DNA of 64,000 bases from Lyophyllum atratum. Its lineage: Eukaryota; Basidiomycota; Agaricomycetes; Agaricales; Lyophyllaceae. Numbering within the stretch: the first letter of the stretch is position 1; the number at the start of each line of letters is the position of its first letter. The stretch covers positions 434,001 to 498,000 of the forward strand of contig JACGCN010000023.1 in the NCBI GenBank assembly GCA_014905825.1, given 5' to 3'. A program made the position numbers and the translations under genes. Positions 10,545 through 21,819 of this stretch are shown here, one piece after another. A model generated the notes under the pieces. The model did not search any database and had not been told where the DNA came from. It worked only from the letters and a program-made list of their open reading frames with translations.

Positions 10545-11399
10545 CTTGGGTGTGCTAGAAAGGCTGAGGACGCATACGCATAAGGAGCGTACTACGAACC
10601 GGAGCGTGTCGGGGATTCCGCCGGAGGTGTGGGGCGGGGGCGGGGAGGAGAATGGGGATAAGATGGGGCTGAAGAAGAAGGCGGGGGTGTGGAGGGAGTT
10701 TGCGCCACTGAGGAGGGGGAGTGAGCCGTGGGTTGGGGTGGGGGTGGGGGTGGGGCAGGTGTATGCGGATGAGAATGCGAACACGGTGGTTGTTGCGGCT
10801 ATACAGAGAGGGTGAGGGGAGGGTTGAGGTTGTGCGGGATATATTGAAGCTGCGGCAGCCTAAGTTGCAAGGGGTGGAGGGGTGCTTTTTAATAAGTTAT
10901 TTCTGGCGCTGTCGGGAAGATTAATCTCAATGGTTGGGTGCATCGTTAAGATGACCCCTTTGCTTGAGATGTTGTTAGTCTAGTGTATCATTAACCTATC
11001 TCGTCCATCGAGAGGCAGGCACTGCCGCCTTGTATATAGATCACCCACTATTGGCACGGGGGACCATCATTCATTCTTCTAAATTTCAGGGGCTCTCACT
11101 ACCAATATTCAGAGTCACCTCCGTATCGATACCTGTGCAGGTAGACAATCCTATGTACTTAGAGCCCTATGTAACTGTAAGTACTTCCTGAGTTCCTTGA
11201 CGTCCTTGTTCCTTGGACCTTGATCTTGGTCTGTCGAGGCAGATACGCGAGCCGAATCGGGCTGGCGTGAAACAATCCAAATTTTTCTTCTCCGATCTCA
11301 TGTGTGCCTCATTGACCACATGGACGACGCACGGCAAGCGGCTGCGAACACCGAAATTGGGGCAACGAAAGGTGCTCGGTGTCGCTGGTCCTGACAACC
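10545..11399. other. Intergenic, with a possible alternative last exon
   Basis: The stretch 10545-10815 stays open in one frame (SVSGIPPEVWGGG, KKKAGVWREFAPLRRG, VYADENANTVVVAAIQ) and may be a last exon of the upstream gene. From 10816 to 11399 I see only the likely promoter of the transporter gene and no further gene. Confidence 0.4.
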
Positions 11400-14048
11400 A
11401 TGTCGTCGTCGACGTCGGAAATTCACCAGGTGCCTTTGGCTCCTGCGTTCGAAGGGCCGGGGGTCACATTGGACGATGTCAAGGACTCCACCAACACTTC
11501 GCTTTCCGCTGTCGACAAAGCTCAGGAACTGCCTGACTTGGAGAAATTAGACGGCGAACAGGATGCGTTGTACCCAAAGTTTGACGACATGCACAGGGGA
11601 CAAATTGTCCTCATCTTATGCAGGTCAGATGAACTTGCCACGGGTTCAAATTGCGACTAACTCGTGGACGTCAGTTTGGGGATGGTGTCCTTTCTTTTTG
11701 CCATCGGTGAGTAGAGACAGCGTCTCTGTATAAAGGCTGCTCGACTCATTGAGATCCATATACAGAACAAACGATCGTTAACACGTCCATCTCCTCCATC
11801 GGGAGCGCACTCCACGCAAAAGGCTCGCTCACATGGATCACGACTTCGTACCTCCTCACCACGACGGTGCTCCAGCCCGTCACTGGTCGCCTCGCAGTAC
11901 GTGTCTACATTACTACGCGTCTAAATCCCGCTTCTAAATGACTGCAGGACGCGATCGGCACGAAACGTTTGCTCATTCTCGCAATATGGGTGTTCATCCT
12001 CGGGAACATCATCGCGGGCCTCAGTAAAACCCTGACGCAGCTCGTTGCTGGACGGCTTATTAGTGGAATGGGCGGCGCGGGGCTGCTCTCGCTGTCCACC
12101 ATTCTGGTTACCCGTATGTCGCGTCGCGCTATTGTCAATGAACTATCTCCCGGAGGGCTAAATTTAGCCTTTGTTCTTGTATAGACCTGACAAACGAGAG
12201 ACAACGCGGCTCGTACCTCAACCTCATAAACCTAGTCTTCACGGTGGCCGACGCGATGGGGCCTATCGTCGGTGGAGGCTTCTCGAAATCCGGGCACTGG
12301 AGATGGATGTGCGTGCACTTTCATTCCTTAGACTCCCGCGTACACCGGTTTACAGTGAATATCCAGATTCTTATTCAACGCCCCGTTTGGGCCTGTCAGT
12401 TCGTCTCCCTCCTCGTCTTGCATCTCTTTCCACGTCTGATTTGGGATTGAATCGACAGTCACGTTAATCCTATTAAGGGCGCTTCGCGCGTCTGGGCCGA
12501 GGCCGTCATCTTCATCATCCTCGCAGGGACCCTCCATCCGCGCCAAGCTCGCGACTCTCGATTTCGCGGGGATGATGACGCTGATCGCAACGTTGACATT
12601 CCTGGTGGTGGCCCTGAACCTCGGAGGCCAGTCCAAGCCGTGGAACTCCCCGACTGTCATTGGGATGTTCTGCGCTGCGGCGGTCTCGTTTGGGTTGTTC
12701 GTCGTGGCTGAGAACTATGCCTCGAAACCGATCGCGCCGATGAGGTTGTTTGTAAGGTGGCGCTGGCGCAATGTTCCGCTTGCTATACGTGAGCAGATTG
12801 TATTCGTTTATCAAAGGCAACCTATTCATGATCGTGTCTCCAGTTGTCCGCTGCCTCTTGTTTTTCCACCTGTTCGCCACGGCATGTGCCCTGTTCTTTT
12901 ACCTGGCGCCGCTGATTGTGATTGTTATTCCTCATTGAACCTCCAAACCGCCGCCCCCATCATGATCAGACGTTCTATCTTCCATGTAAGTTATTCGTTT
13001 ATCCCACCCGACCTCCTCCTGCGCTCTGATCGTATTGTTTTACGTTCTCCCCTACTCGCTCCCACTCCATGTACTGATACTGACATCTCCTTCTTTTTCG
13101 TCCTGATCTGCGCAGTATTCCTACAAGTCCTCGGCGTCTCTCCGATCAACGCCGGCGCGCTCGTCATCCCCTTTCTCAGCATGGCAGCCATCGCGAGCAC
13201 CATCACCAACTACTTCTCCTACCGCACCGGCCTCGTCCGTCCTCCCTTCCTCGGGTCTCTCGCCGTGTTGCCCGTCGGCTTGGTATGTATAATGATCTTT
13301 CCGTTTCCTCGGCCGTCAGACGCCAATCATCTTGATCCCGCCTATATTTACAACATATGCGCGCCGTTTCTGCTCTGCTCTGCTCTGCTCTGCTTCTTCC
13401 GTGTGTCTGCATGTGCTGACCAAGATGTCCTCGTAAAGGGCCTGATGTCGACGCTTGATGAAACCAGCACGATCGGACGCATAGTGGGTTACGCCTTGAT
13501 CTGCGGGTTCGGTTTCGGATGCGTACGTTCCCCCCTCTTGGATTGTTCCATCCCTCCGCACCCTTCCTCACATGACCGGGATGTAGGGTACGCAAATATC
13601 AATGATCATCGCACAAGTGGGGCTCCCGACGGACGAGCTGTCCACCGTAACCGCGCTGGTCGGGACGTCCCCGAACCTCGGCGGGGTCTTGGGCGTCGGT
13701 ATCATCGGCACCAGTACGTCTTACGTCTCTCCCTTTATCTTGCCTTGGTGCTCATCTAAAATTATCCCCCAACTAGTCATCAACAATACATTCAGGAAAG
13801 CTTTCACACGCGCTGTAGGTGAGGACAGGGTGTTGGGCCTGAACCTGAACGATGTGGTGGCGCTGGTCGAGCGTACGCCGGCTGGCGTGGACCGGGGGGT
13901 GGTGGTGCAGGCGTTTGTGCGGGCGTGGCGGACGGGGTATCTTGTGCTGGCGGGGGTTGCTGTTGTGCAGTTGTTGCTGGCGCTGCTGCTGCGCCCGGTG
14001 GAGATGGATAAGAGCGAGGCGGAGGATGCAGGGGATGAAAAAAGATGA
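11400..14048 (+). CDS. MFS multidrug transporter, DHA2 (14-TM) type
   Basis: A proton-coupled efflux transporter of the major facilitator superfamily, probably in the plasma membrane. The start ATG at 11400 is followed by about 70 cytosolic residues. Exons I could place: 11400-11623, 11675-11706, 11766-11896, 11948-12113, then from 12185. Motif A is seen as GRLADAIGTKR, and the region after it reads GRLISGMGGAGLLSLSTI. A motif-C-like segment reads DAMGPIVGGGFSKSGHWRW, followed by FLFNAPFGPVS. Later exons give VLGVSPINAGALVIPFLSM and QVGLPTDELSTVTALVGTS. The last helix is YLVLAGVAVVQLLLALLL, and the frame ends at 14048. Exon borders between 12740 and 13120 are uncertain. The substrate cannot be told. 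No biosynthetic gene lies beside it. Confidence 0.85.
13369..13393. repeat. CTCTG pentanucleotide microsatellite
   Basis: About five copies of TGCTC/CTCTG in direct repeat, inside a probable intron of the MFS transporter gene. No function is implied. Confidence 0.7.
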
Positions 14049-14343
14049 GTTCTGTCCGAGGAGGGCTTTGAGCATACCCCCTTTCTCGTGTATTGGTTAT
14101 GCACTCTCCTTGTGTACGACATTGGCTCCCTAGCGGTGCCATAGAAATAATGTATTATGGAATTGAAAACAAGCAAATAGATCTGTGTGTGGGCGAACCG
14201 GCCCTCATAGCTTACGGTGTATACCAAGATTCGAAGCGCGAAGGGGACGTGGTCGGGATGATAAAACTACATACGGAAGAGGGGGGGAAGAAGATCATGC
14301 AGAGGTACACCCGTACACATACACCTCACTCGGCCCTAGCAAA

Positions 14344-15525
14344 TCAATCAACCTTCTTCGGCTCCTCAGGCTGTCTCCGCTCCAGCACCTCCACAAATTT
14401 CCTCGGGAACCACCCCTCCCTCCCATCCCTCGTCCTCCCCTTCCACCACTCCCCCTCCACCTCCATCCTCGGATCAACCTCCGCCCCCGTCCTCGGATCC
14501 AGCTTCGCCATAACCGCCACAATCTCATTCTCCTTGAGCCCCAGCTCCGACGGGTTCGACTGCGTGAACGGGTACAGCGCCCGTGCGAAGGTCAGCGTCG
14601 ACGGGTCGAGCGGGGGAAGCTGCCCCCCGGGTAGTGTCGCTGCTTGGGCCTTGGCGCGCTCCTGCAGGATGCGGATGAGCTTGGACATGGCGAAGGGGAT
14701 GCCGAAGATCGCGAGGAGGAACATGATGAGCGGCTTTTTGGATGCTTTCGGCGGGGGCGGGCCCCGCGGACCCTGTATCGGCCGCCCCTGGATGAACTCA
14801 CGGAACTCATGGTTCATCGCACCAGAGGCGGCCTGACTCGGTCGTCCGGTGAGGAGCTCGCGCATCCAGCGGAGTAGCCCAAACAGCCCGAGGACGCTCC
14901 CGAGTGCGTTGCGGAGCTGGCTGAACTGGTCCGCGACGCCGACCATGGCGAAGAAGGAGGAGTGGGTGGCCATGAATGTGGATTCGAGCATCTGCGCGAC
15001 GCCGGAGAAGGTCTGGACGATGGAGTGGAGGAGGGCGAAGGTGGTTTGGGTGGTGGATTCGAGGGCTTGGGTGAGGGAGGGGTTGTTGGGGTCCATGGGC
15101 ATGCCGTTGGGGCCCATCATGCCGCCGCCGCCCATGCCGCCCATAGCGCCGTAGCCGCCCATGCCCATGCCCATCCCGCCGTAGCCGCCGTAGCTGCCCA
15201 TTCCCCCGTAGCTGCCCATCCCGCCGCCGTATGTCCCCATTCCCATGCCGCCGTATCCGCCGTATGTGGATCCGTAGGAGCCTAGGCCGCTGTAGCCACC
15301 GTAGGTGTTGCCTAGACGAGAATATGGGGAGGCGCCGTAGGTTGAATAGGGAGAAGTTAGTGTGCTGGGCTGCTGGGTGAAGGCTGCAGGGCGCTCTGGC
15401 ACCGACGGTATTTGTGATGATGAGGCGGTTGGTGGGGTTGATGATGATGGAGGCAGTGTGGTAGAGGTCTCTGGGACGGAGGTAGCTGGACCGTTTCTCT
15501 CCCAGGGTTTTGGAGGGGACACCAT
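14344..15525 (-). CDS. PEX13: Peroxin 13, peroxisomal membrane import-docking protein
   Basis: PEX13 is part of the docking complex, with PEX14, that receives the PTS1 receptor PEX5 at the peroxisomal membrane. The single-exon frame of 393 residues begins MVSPPKPWERNG, as fungal PEX13 proteins do. A Ser/Pro/Thr linker follows, then a Gly/Tyr-rich repeat region (YGGYGGMGMG units, about residues 60-135). Hydrophobic segments follow (NALGSVLGLFGLLRWM, and LIMFLLAIFGIPFAM at about 265-280). The C-terminal SH3 domain (about 312-382) runs from ARALYPFTQSNPSELGL through EWWKGRTRDGREGWFP to KFVEVLE. The length and order fit fungal PEX13. It is convergent with the MFS gene, with about 295 bp between the stops. 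Confidence 0.95.
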   Translation of the reverse strand: MVSPPKPWERNGPATSVPETSTTLPPSSSTPPTASSSQIPSVPERPAAFTQQPSTLTSPYSTYGASPYSRLGNTYGGYSGLGSYGSTYGGYGGMGMGTYGGGMGSYGGMGSYGGYGGMGMGMGGYGAMGGMGGGGMMGPNGMPMDPNNPSLTQALESTTQTTFALLHSIVQTFSGVAQMLESTFMATHSSFFAMVGVADQFSQLRNALGSVLGLFGLLRWMRELLTGRPSQAASGAMNHEFREFIQGRPIQGPRGPPPPKASKKPLIMFLLAIFGIPFAMSKLIRILQERAKAQAATLPGGQLPPLDPSTLTFARALYPFTQSNPSELGLKENEIVAVMAKLDPRTGAEVDPRMEVEGEWWKGRTRDGREGWFPRKFVEVLERRQPEEPKKVD

Positions 15526-16568
15526 CGTGAGCGTTGCGAGCAGATCAATCCGAGTCCGACGTCTTGCTCAGAGTCGATGTCACGTGTCTGGGGCTCGGTA
15601 AGTTTCTGCCCCGAGCCGAGGCCTGTCCACGATATCCACCGCGACCTCGCTGACTTGCTCATGTCTCTGCCCCTACTCCTCCTCCGATGGTACTCACAAG
15701 GATGCGTGTTCGTGGCTGCGGTCAGCAATAAGCTGTGGATGTAGAAGATATCTATCCGATCAACAATTATCTGGGCGTCTTCACAGCATGAGTGCCTGGC
15801 AGGTGAGGCTGGTTGAAGACAGTCACTGCATACGCCTTTTTGCAACACGTTCTCGAACTCCCAGAAAGCTGCTACTAAAAAAACGGTTTCGCCGTGTATT
15901 CACTTCAAACACCAACTATGCTTCAAAGGGCGGTTCAGCAATATTCTGGGAAATGCTGAGATTATTTGATCTACAGTTCTACATGCTACACGTTGACAAT
16001 GGATGTCCATGTCGATGCCATGAAGGTCTTCCCCGTCAAGGCTTAAGCACATCCAGTGGACCCACAGGGACCTACGGCTGACGAACAAGTGAAGCTGTGA
16101 ACGATGCTGCGCCTCCCTATTGTCACTATCTTATCCAACATCGGTATCCACTGGATATCACAGGGCTTGAGATCGAAATACGTATGATCATAGAGGTCGA
16201 ATTTTACCTTCACTATCCTCGCGAGTCTCTGACTCTGCCTGTTATCCAGTATTGTGAGGTCGGATGAGAGGGCCGAGTTACACGGAACTTTCCGTGCAAA
16301 CATCCTGGTTCTTGACCATGACCACCGCCACTCATATACCTTTGCGTTAGGTTATTTCTCACTGCCAGCATCGACAATGAAGTTGCAGTGTAAGCATAGT
16401 CATGCATTTTAGGGACCGAGAAGGTGTGCAGCGATGGGCCGTACGGACCTTATTACGTGCGCGTCTAATACGCCGCATGTTGGCCATGAGGGAGAGGGGA
16501 GGACGCCATTGAGCATATGCCATCACCGGCAGCTTTAAAGGACGATTCTCTTCTCATTTCTCATCCAA
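15526..16568. other. Divergent intergenic region
   Basis: It lies between PEX13 (minus) and the TKL kinase (plus) and should hold both promoters. The sequence CACGTG (15579-15584) is an E-box type palindrome upstream of PEX13. I saw no gene or repeat. Confidence 0.4.
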
Positions 16569-19516
16569 ATGCGTCCTGCCCATCCTTCTGGCACGCTTAC
16601 TTTCGAGGTCCAGGCCGCCCGCACCTCCGATGCCTCTCCCATGAGCTCTCATACCCGAGAGCGCCTTCCCACCGACCTCCTAAGGCTTCGTGTTCAAACT
16701 TTTGAATGCCAGCTTGAACGGGAGAGGGAACGAAGCTTGACTACGGGCCCGTCGATGCCACCTGAGTGGTCCGCTTCTCTGGAAAGAGAACGCCTCATCC
16801 TCCTCGACCAGATTTCACAAAACGAGTCTGGCCTTTCCCGTTCCTCTTCCTTGCCTAATGTTTATACTTCCGCATCCTCTGCGCCCAGTGACCCCATCCC
16901 CATCCACTCGCCTTCACCTCGACTTCCACATTCGGCCCCTGGTTCCATTTCTGTACACGTTATCCCCGGCCAGGAAACTACGTTAGGCAGCGATACCCGT
17001 ATTTATGCCCCTACCCCCCGATTTCCCCAATCCGCCCCCGCTTCTGCTTCTACTTATGAGGGCGTAGATCGCCAACGAACCTCCACTCCGTATTCTATTC
17101 GTGGGAAGGCGTCGCGTACTCGAGCAGCTACGACCCGTCCATTACCCGTTATACCTTCATCACCGTCTCCACATCGCAGAACAGGTTCTGTAGTTAACTC
17201 GGCGCCCAACTCTCTACCTCCGATCTCTAAAGAAGCTGATAACCGAGGGCAATTGTGTATTATTCGTTACGCCCAAACAGAATCGTCATCGTCCCCCTTA
17301 TCCAAACCCGTTCGTTCATCAACAACCCCCTCACGACCACCCTCTCGCCCTCATACTCGGCCATTCCTTCTCCCCCCGATCAAAATTGCGGATGCTCAAG
17401 CGACTTTTGCCAACGGCGTCGGGGAACATAGTGAAAGCCCAGAACGACGTCATTTCGGAGATGACCTCCCTTTCCTTCCGAGTCGCCCAGCCTCGCCGTC
17501 TCCGATCACTGATGCGGAGCGTGCCACCAGTCCAGTACACGATTGGCTGGATCGCCCCGGCACCCCCACCCCGCTATCTCCACCGAATCTGGTTGCCGAC
17601 GAGTCTGGACGCCGGAGTGCGAGGGGCTGGTATTCCACCACACCACGCCCGGAAGCGAGGGATAGCCTACATCGTTTCGTGACGCGGCCCCGCCCTACGA
17701 GAGCGCAGACGGAGAGGAAGTATGAGGTGGATGATGAGAAGGGGTGGAGGGTCTTCACTGAGGACGAAGGTTAGTACCTCCTCTGCGTGGAATTCTTCGT
17801 CTAGTATCTGACACTGCTTCCAAATCCCAGATGACAACGCCCCCACGCACACGATCATACGTATCAACACGACTCCGACTGTCGCTGATACAAGCCGATT
17901 CGACACAAGAAGTCCCACACCCGTTCCTCCACGTCCACCAGCTGCACCACTCACTCATGGTCACTCCACTGTGCGGCAGGGTGACCCGACATTCCTCCAG
18001 CCTGAGGCTTATGTGCCAATGCCGCTCCTCGATACAGCCAGTCCTGCTCTCGACGATTACGTCGTGTCATCAGCTTCCGCTTACAGGCCATCCGCTGCCG
18101 GGATTCGCAGTGCAGGCAGTATTGGCGTCGTACACCGGATCTCCAAGCTCTGCACGTACCTTGTCGGCGTGTTTCGGGATCTGACGAGTTACAAGATGTT
18201 TTTGAGTTACCGGGATGAGTACGCGCAGCAGTGGCTTGACTTTCTCCAGGCGGTAAGCACGCTCACCACTACTCTCTTGCACTCGACAGTTCAACTCATG
18301 CTCCATCCAGCTCTTGGACTCTTCGCTGCTCGACGAGCAGCTAAGGCTGATCCTGCGCGTTGCTCTCCTACGGCTCTCCCGGAAATCTGAGCTGTACCCT
18401 CAATGTTTCTCCCTGGCGGACGTGACACGCGAGGGCGAGTATCCAGTATCGGACGGGCACTTCGGGGAGATTTACAAGGGGTGTTTTCGTGGACGCGTCG
18501 TATGCCTCAAAGCTGTCAAGATGTACGAGACGTCGGACCAGGCTCGTCTGTACAAAGCGTTCTCGCGCGAGGCTGTACTCTGGGGCCAACTGTCTCACAC
18601 CAACGTCCTTCCGTTCTATGGCACCTATAGGTTGGGCGATAAGCGTAACAGACTCGTTCTGGTGTCGCCTTGGATGCAGAATGGGAATATCAATGAGTTT
18701 TTGGGGAAGAATCCCGAGAGTGATCGGCGGCTTTTGGTATATCATGTTTTTCGCCCTTTTTCTTCGACCCCGTTTGACTTTCTCGATAGATCTTGGATAT
18801 AGCCGCCGGAATGTTGTACCTCCACAAGAACGGCGTTGTGCATGGTGACTTGAAGGGCGCCAATATCCTCGTCACGGACTCCATGCGCGCGTGTCTCGCG
18901 GATTTTGGTCTGTCGTCTGTTACGGACGCGCATGGGCTCAAGAACCGGGACCTATCGTCCAACTGCGCTGAAGGCGGCACGATCAGGTTTCAAGCCCCGG
19001 AGTTGATTGATCCGAATCTTGAGCATCCTAGGAGCGAGGCCAGCGACGTGTATGCTTTCGCACTCGTGTGCTACGAGGTGATTTCAGTCAACTCTGTCTA
19101 TCGATCAACGACTAACATGAGGGCATCTATCTGAATAGATCTTTACGGGGGACCATCCGTTCCCTGAAGTCAAGAACGACTACACCGTCATGGTCAAAGT
19201 CGGGAAGGGCGAGCGACCCAGCCGGCCTCCTGGGCAGGTCTACCTGGATCGAGGGCTTACGGACGTCATGTGGAGACTCATCGAGGACTGCTGGAAGCAC
19301 GCCCCGAAGAACCGGCCGAGTGCCTATGAGATTGCTGGACGGATACCGCGCGGGGCGAGGGGCGACCGGCGGGACCATGGGGGGTGGGGCGACCTTTCGC
19401 CTTCCCGGTTCAGGGCGTCTGATGGATATAATCGGGATCGGGAGGATGGTTCGGTGGTGGAGACGCTGAGTGTGCTGGAGACGACTGGGAGTTCGTTGTT
19501 GCGTTTTACGTTATGA
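16569..19516 (+). CDS. TKL-type protein kinase with long disordered N-terminus
   Basis: Five exons (16569-17769, 17831-18252, 18311-18736, 18790-19077, 19139-19516) join in frame to 904 residues. The first ~500 residues are Ser/Pro-rich and disordered. A helical segment precedes the kinase (FRDLTSYKMFLSYRDEYAQQ). The kinase domain has a glycine loop (DGHFGEIYKG), the ATP lysine (VVCLKAVKM), catalytic loop HGDLKGANILV, DFG in ADFGLSS, APELID and SDVYAFALVCYEIFTGDHPF. The usual HRD is HGD, as is common in the large basidiomycete TKL families; the catalytic Asp is kept, so activity is likely. The tail after the domain is short and basic. The target is unknown; TKL members in mushrooms are thought to act in signalling. 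Confidence 0.88.
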
Positions 19517-19859
19517 TTTGTCGCCCCCTATTCCGGTGGTTGATGGGTGTTTCCGTACTATATTCTTCATGTTATAGAGGGGCTAGCCCTGCTTTTCTTT
19601 GGGGACTGATACTGGTACCAAGTGTGCCCGAGCACTTAACTAGGTCATCCATAAGACACCTGGGTAGCGCTTTTGCTTGTTTTTCATAAAATTCGGGCCG
19701 ATGATCGACATAACAATGTCTAAACGGTCTTAACGCTGTTGATACACCCATTCAGAAGGCACCCCCAATAACACCTGCAGGAACTCTAAGATTGAGGGCA
19801 TGACGCAAGTGCAGCTCGTGCCGCCAGCCGCCGGCGTGATGTGAGATCACCTCATTCAA
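19517..19859. other. Intergenic, no gene seen
   Basis: A short spacer between two plus-strand genes. It holds the kinase 3' end and the promoter of the next gene. No clear terminator signal or repeat was found. Confidence 0.4.
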
Positions 19860-21123
19860 ATGCCCCCGTCCAAGAAGCGCAAACACTCTGGTCTCAGTGG
19901 GCTGGAATTACTCCAAGCTCTCAAATCCCTCAAGAAACTAAGGGAAACCGTCGTTTCCGAGGGTTTCGAGGAGGCTGCAGAGGAAGACACCGATGATGCT
20001 CCAGACGATTTCGTGGAACAGATCGATAGGTTGATCGGTACTTTGGGATCGAAGGTGGAAGGACCTCAGGTAGGACCTGAGTTACGAAAATTCTTTCCAT
20101 CCACTCACTTTGTGCAGTCTCTTAGCTTCTCCAGTATTACCAGGGATGATTTGGCCAAGATGAATATCGTGTTCACCGACGTTCTTAGGCTGAAACCTAA
20201 TTGGGAGGATCGCCTCTCGACAACCACTTCTCTCGGCAAAGGCCAACTCTGGACATCCGAGAATTTATACCGCCAATTACATTTGTTGGAAACCCTTGTT
20301 CCTAGAACAGTATGTCAACTAGTCGGCGTTTTGGCTGCTCTCATTTTTTTTCAGACCGAAGCAACCGCTCGTGCCTGGATCGATACGTTTTTCTTCCGTG
20401 TATCAGCGATGCTTCCAGAAGATAAGCGCATGGTCCTCAACATGTCCAGCCACCACTCGTCGAATTTGGCCACTATTTCGAGCAGAGTGGACTACACTGC
20501 TTTCGTAGGAAGTAAAAACGTCGCTGGTAAGTTCCGCTCAACTTATCGCAACCTCTCAGCTCATGACTTCGTCTAGAGGTATTCTTAGAGCGCCCGCATC
20601 TCCACGTTCTAAAGACATATATGAAAAAAGACGTGCCGTCAGGCTTCTTCGTTGTAGAACCCAAGGTAGAAGTCAAGCTTTTAGTGGATATCTCGGATTA
20701 TGTGCCCCAGGCAGTATCCGAGCTCTACGCGTGTGGAAGGTTTCTCCGGTGAGCGAATTACACCGGCTTCTAGGTTCGCCTATCTAAGTTGCTGTTTAAC
20801 TCAGAACGAAGGTCCTCCGTGGTGCTCTGACCGATGGACATAGCTGGGTATTCCTCCTGATGAAATTCAACGAAAACTTTGATGGGGCGGTTTATCAAGA
20901 AACTAAAACAATTCGCTTTACGACGACTGAGCTTTCCGATGGCAAGATAGTGATCAACAAGCCATGGCCCGACGTGATTGCTGCTATTTTGTCACACTGG
21001 GTGAGGTTTCATTTTAATTTGTGGGGCTGTAGTGTTGTTAATTGGGACGCTAGATCAAAAACAGCTTTGCAGACCTCGGAAATGATGATTGGTTTGAAGT
21101 GTCAGTGTAGGCAAAGGTACTGA
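19860..21123 (+). CDS. Protein with PD-(D/E)XK nuclease-like signatures
   Basis: Six exons (19860-20069, 20118-20309, 20355-20526, 20577-20748, 20805-21000, 21073-21123) join in frame to about 330 residues. Two introns are only 45-48 nt. The N-terminus is basic (PPSKKRKH), possibly a nuclear localisation signal, then acidic. The C-terminal half holds VDYTAFVG (Asp180), then GFFVVEPKVEVK (Glu219-Pro-Lys221), then VPQAVSELYACGRFL and VLRGALTDGHSWVFLLM. This order, Asp then ExK then a helix with a Gln and a final strand, resembles fungal PD-(D/E)XK-fold proteins often found in basidiomycetes. The fold is my inference from motifs. Function is unknown, and the last exon is short and less certain. 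Confidence 0.7.
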
Positions 21124-21819
21124 TGAGTGTCTCGACTCTCAGTACAACTCGTTTTTGAATTTGGGTATTAAACAATCGCTTGAACTTCATTTCCGCATCC
21201 TTCTGCATTTTTTGTTACCGAGTGTATTTATACGTCCTCTTTTTTACTTGCGTAGTTCTGTCCATACTAGTGCAACAATTCTCGATGTCATGAATCGGCT
21301 ATTTTGTTGATCCTATTCTCTTTTGTCGTCGACTGGATGACGAGATGAGGGATCTAGACCCGATCCCAGTGCTATCAGTTTTCCTCTGTCACTGTGATCC
21401 AAGTGTGATCACAGTCGGACGACGCGATTGAGCAAGCTCCTGTGTGACTGTCGTGTCAAGCGCCCTAGCAAAATTAGCGACAGCTGGTTCTCGATCACGC
21501 CTTATAGTGAGGTTCAAGTGTCTGGAAAGCAACGTGTGTATTATAGCGAGAGTCCATTGGTGTAAGGCCGATCCACAGCCCAATTAAATATGACTAGTAA
21601 CGAATGACCTGCATGCAACAGCCTCCAAGAGGCCTACATACTTTTATATAATCAAGAACATGAAAGCAAAAACCCAGAAACCCAGAAACATCATCATCAC
21701 AGTCCAGCACACCCGCCAGACCCTCCGCCCAAACATGAAAGCAAGAAAAAACCTCTAAATCGTGAAGACAAACGCGTCGTTGCGTAATATCGTTTTGCGA
21801 ACACTGCACGAGGAGCCGA
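21124..21819. other. Convergent intergenic region
   Basis: The 3' ends of the PD-(D/E)XK-like gene and the bestrophin-like gene face each other here. No gene or repeat was recognised. Confidence 0.4.
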
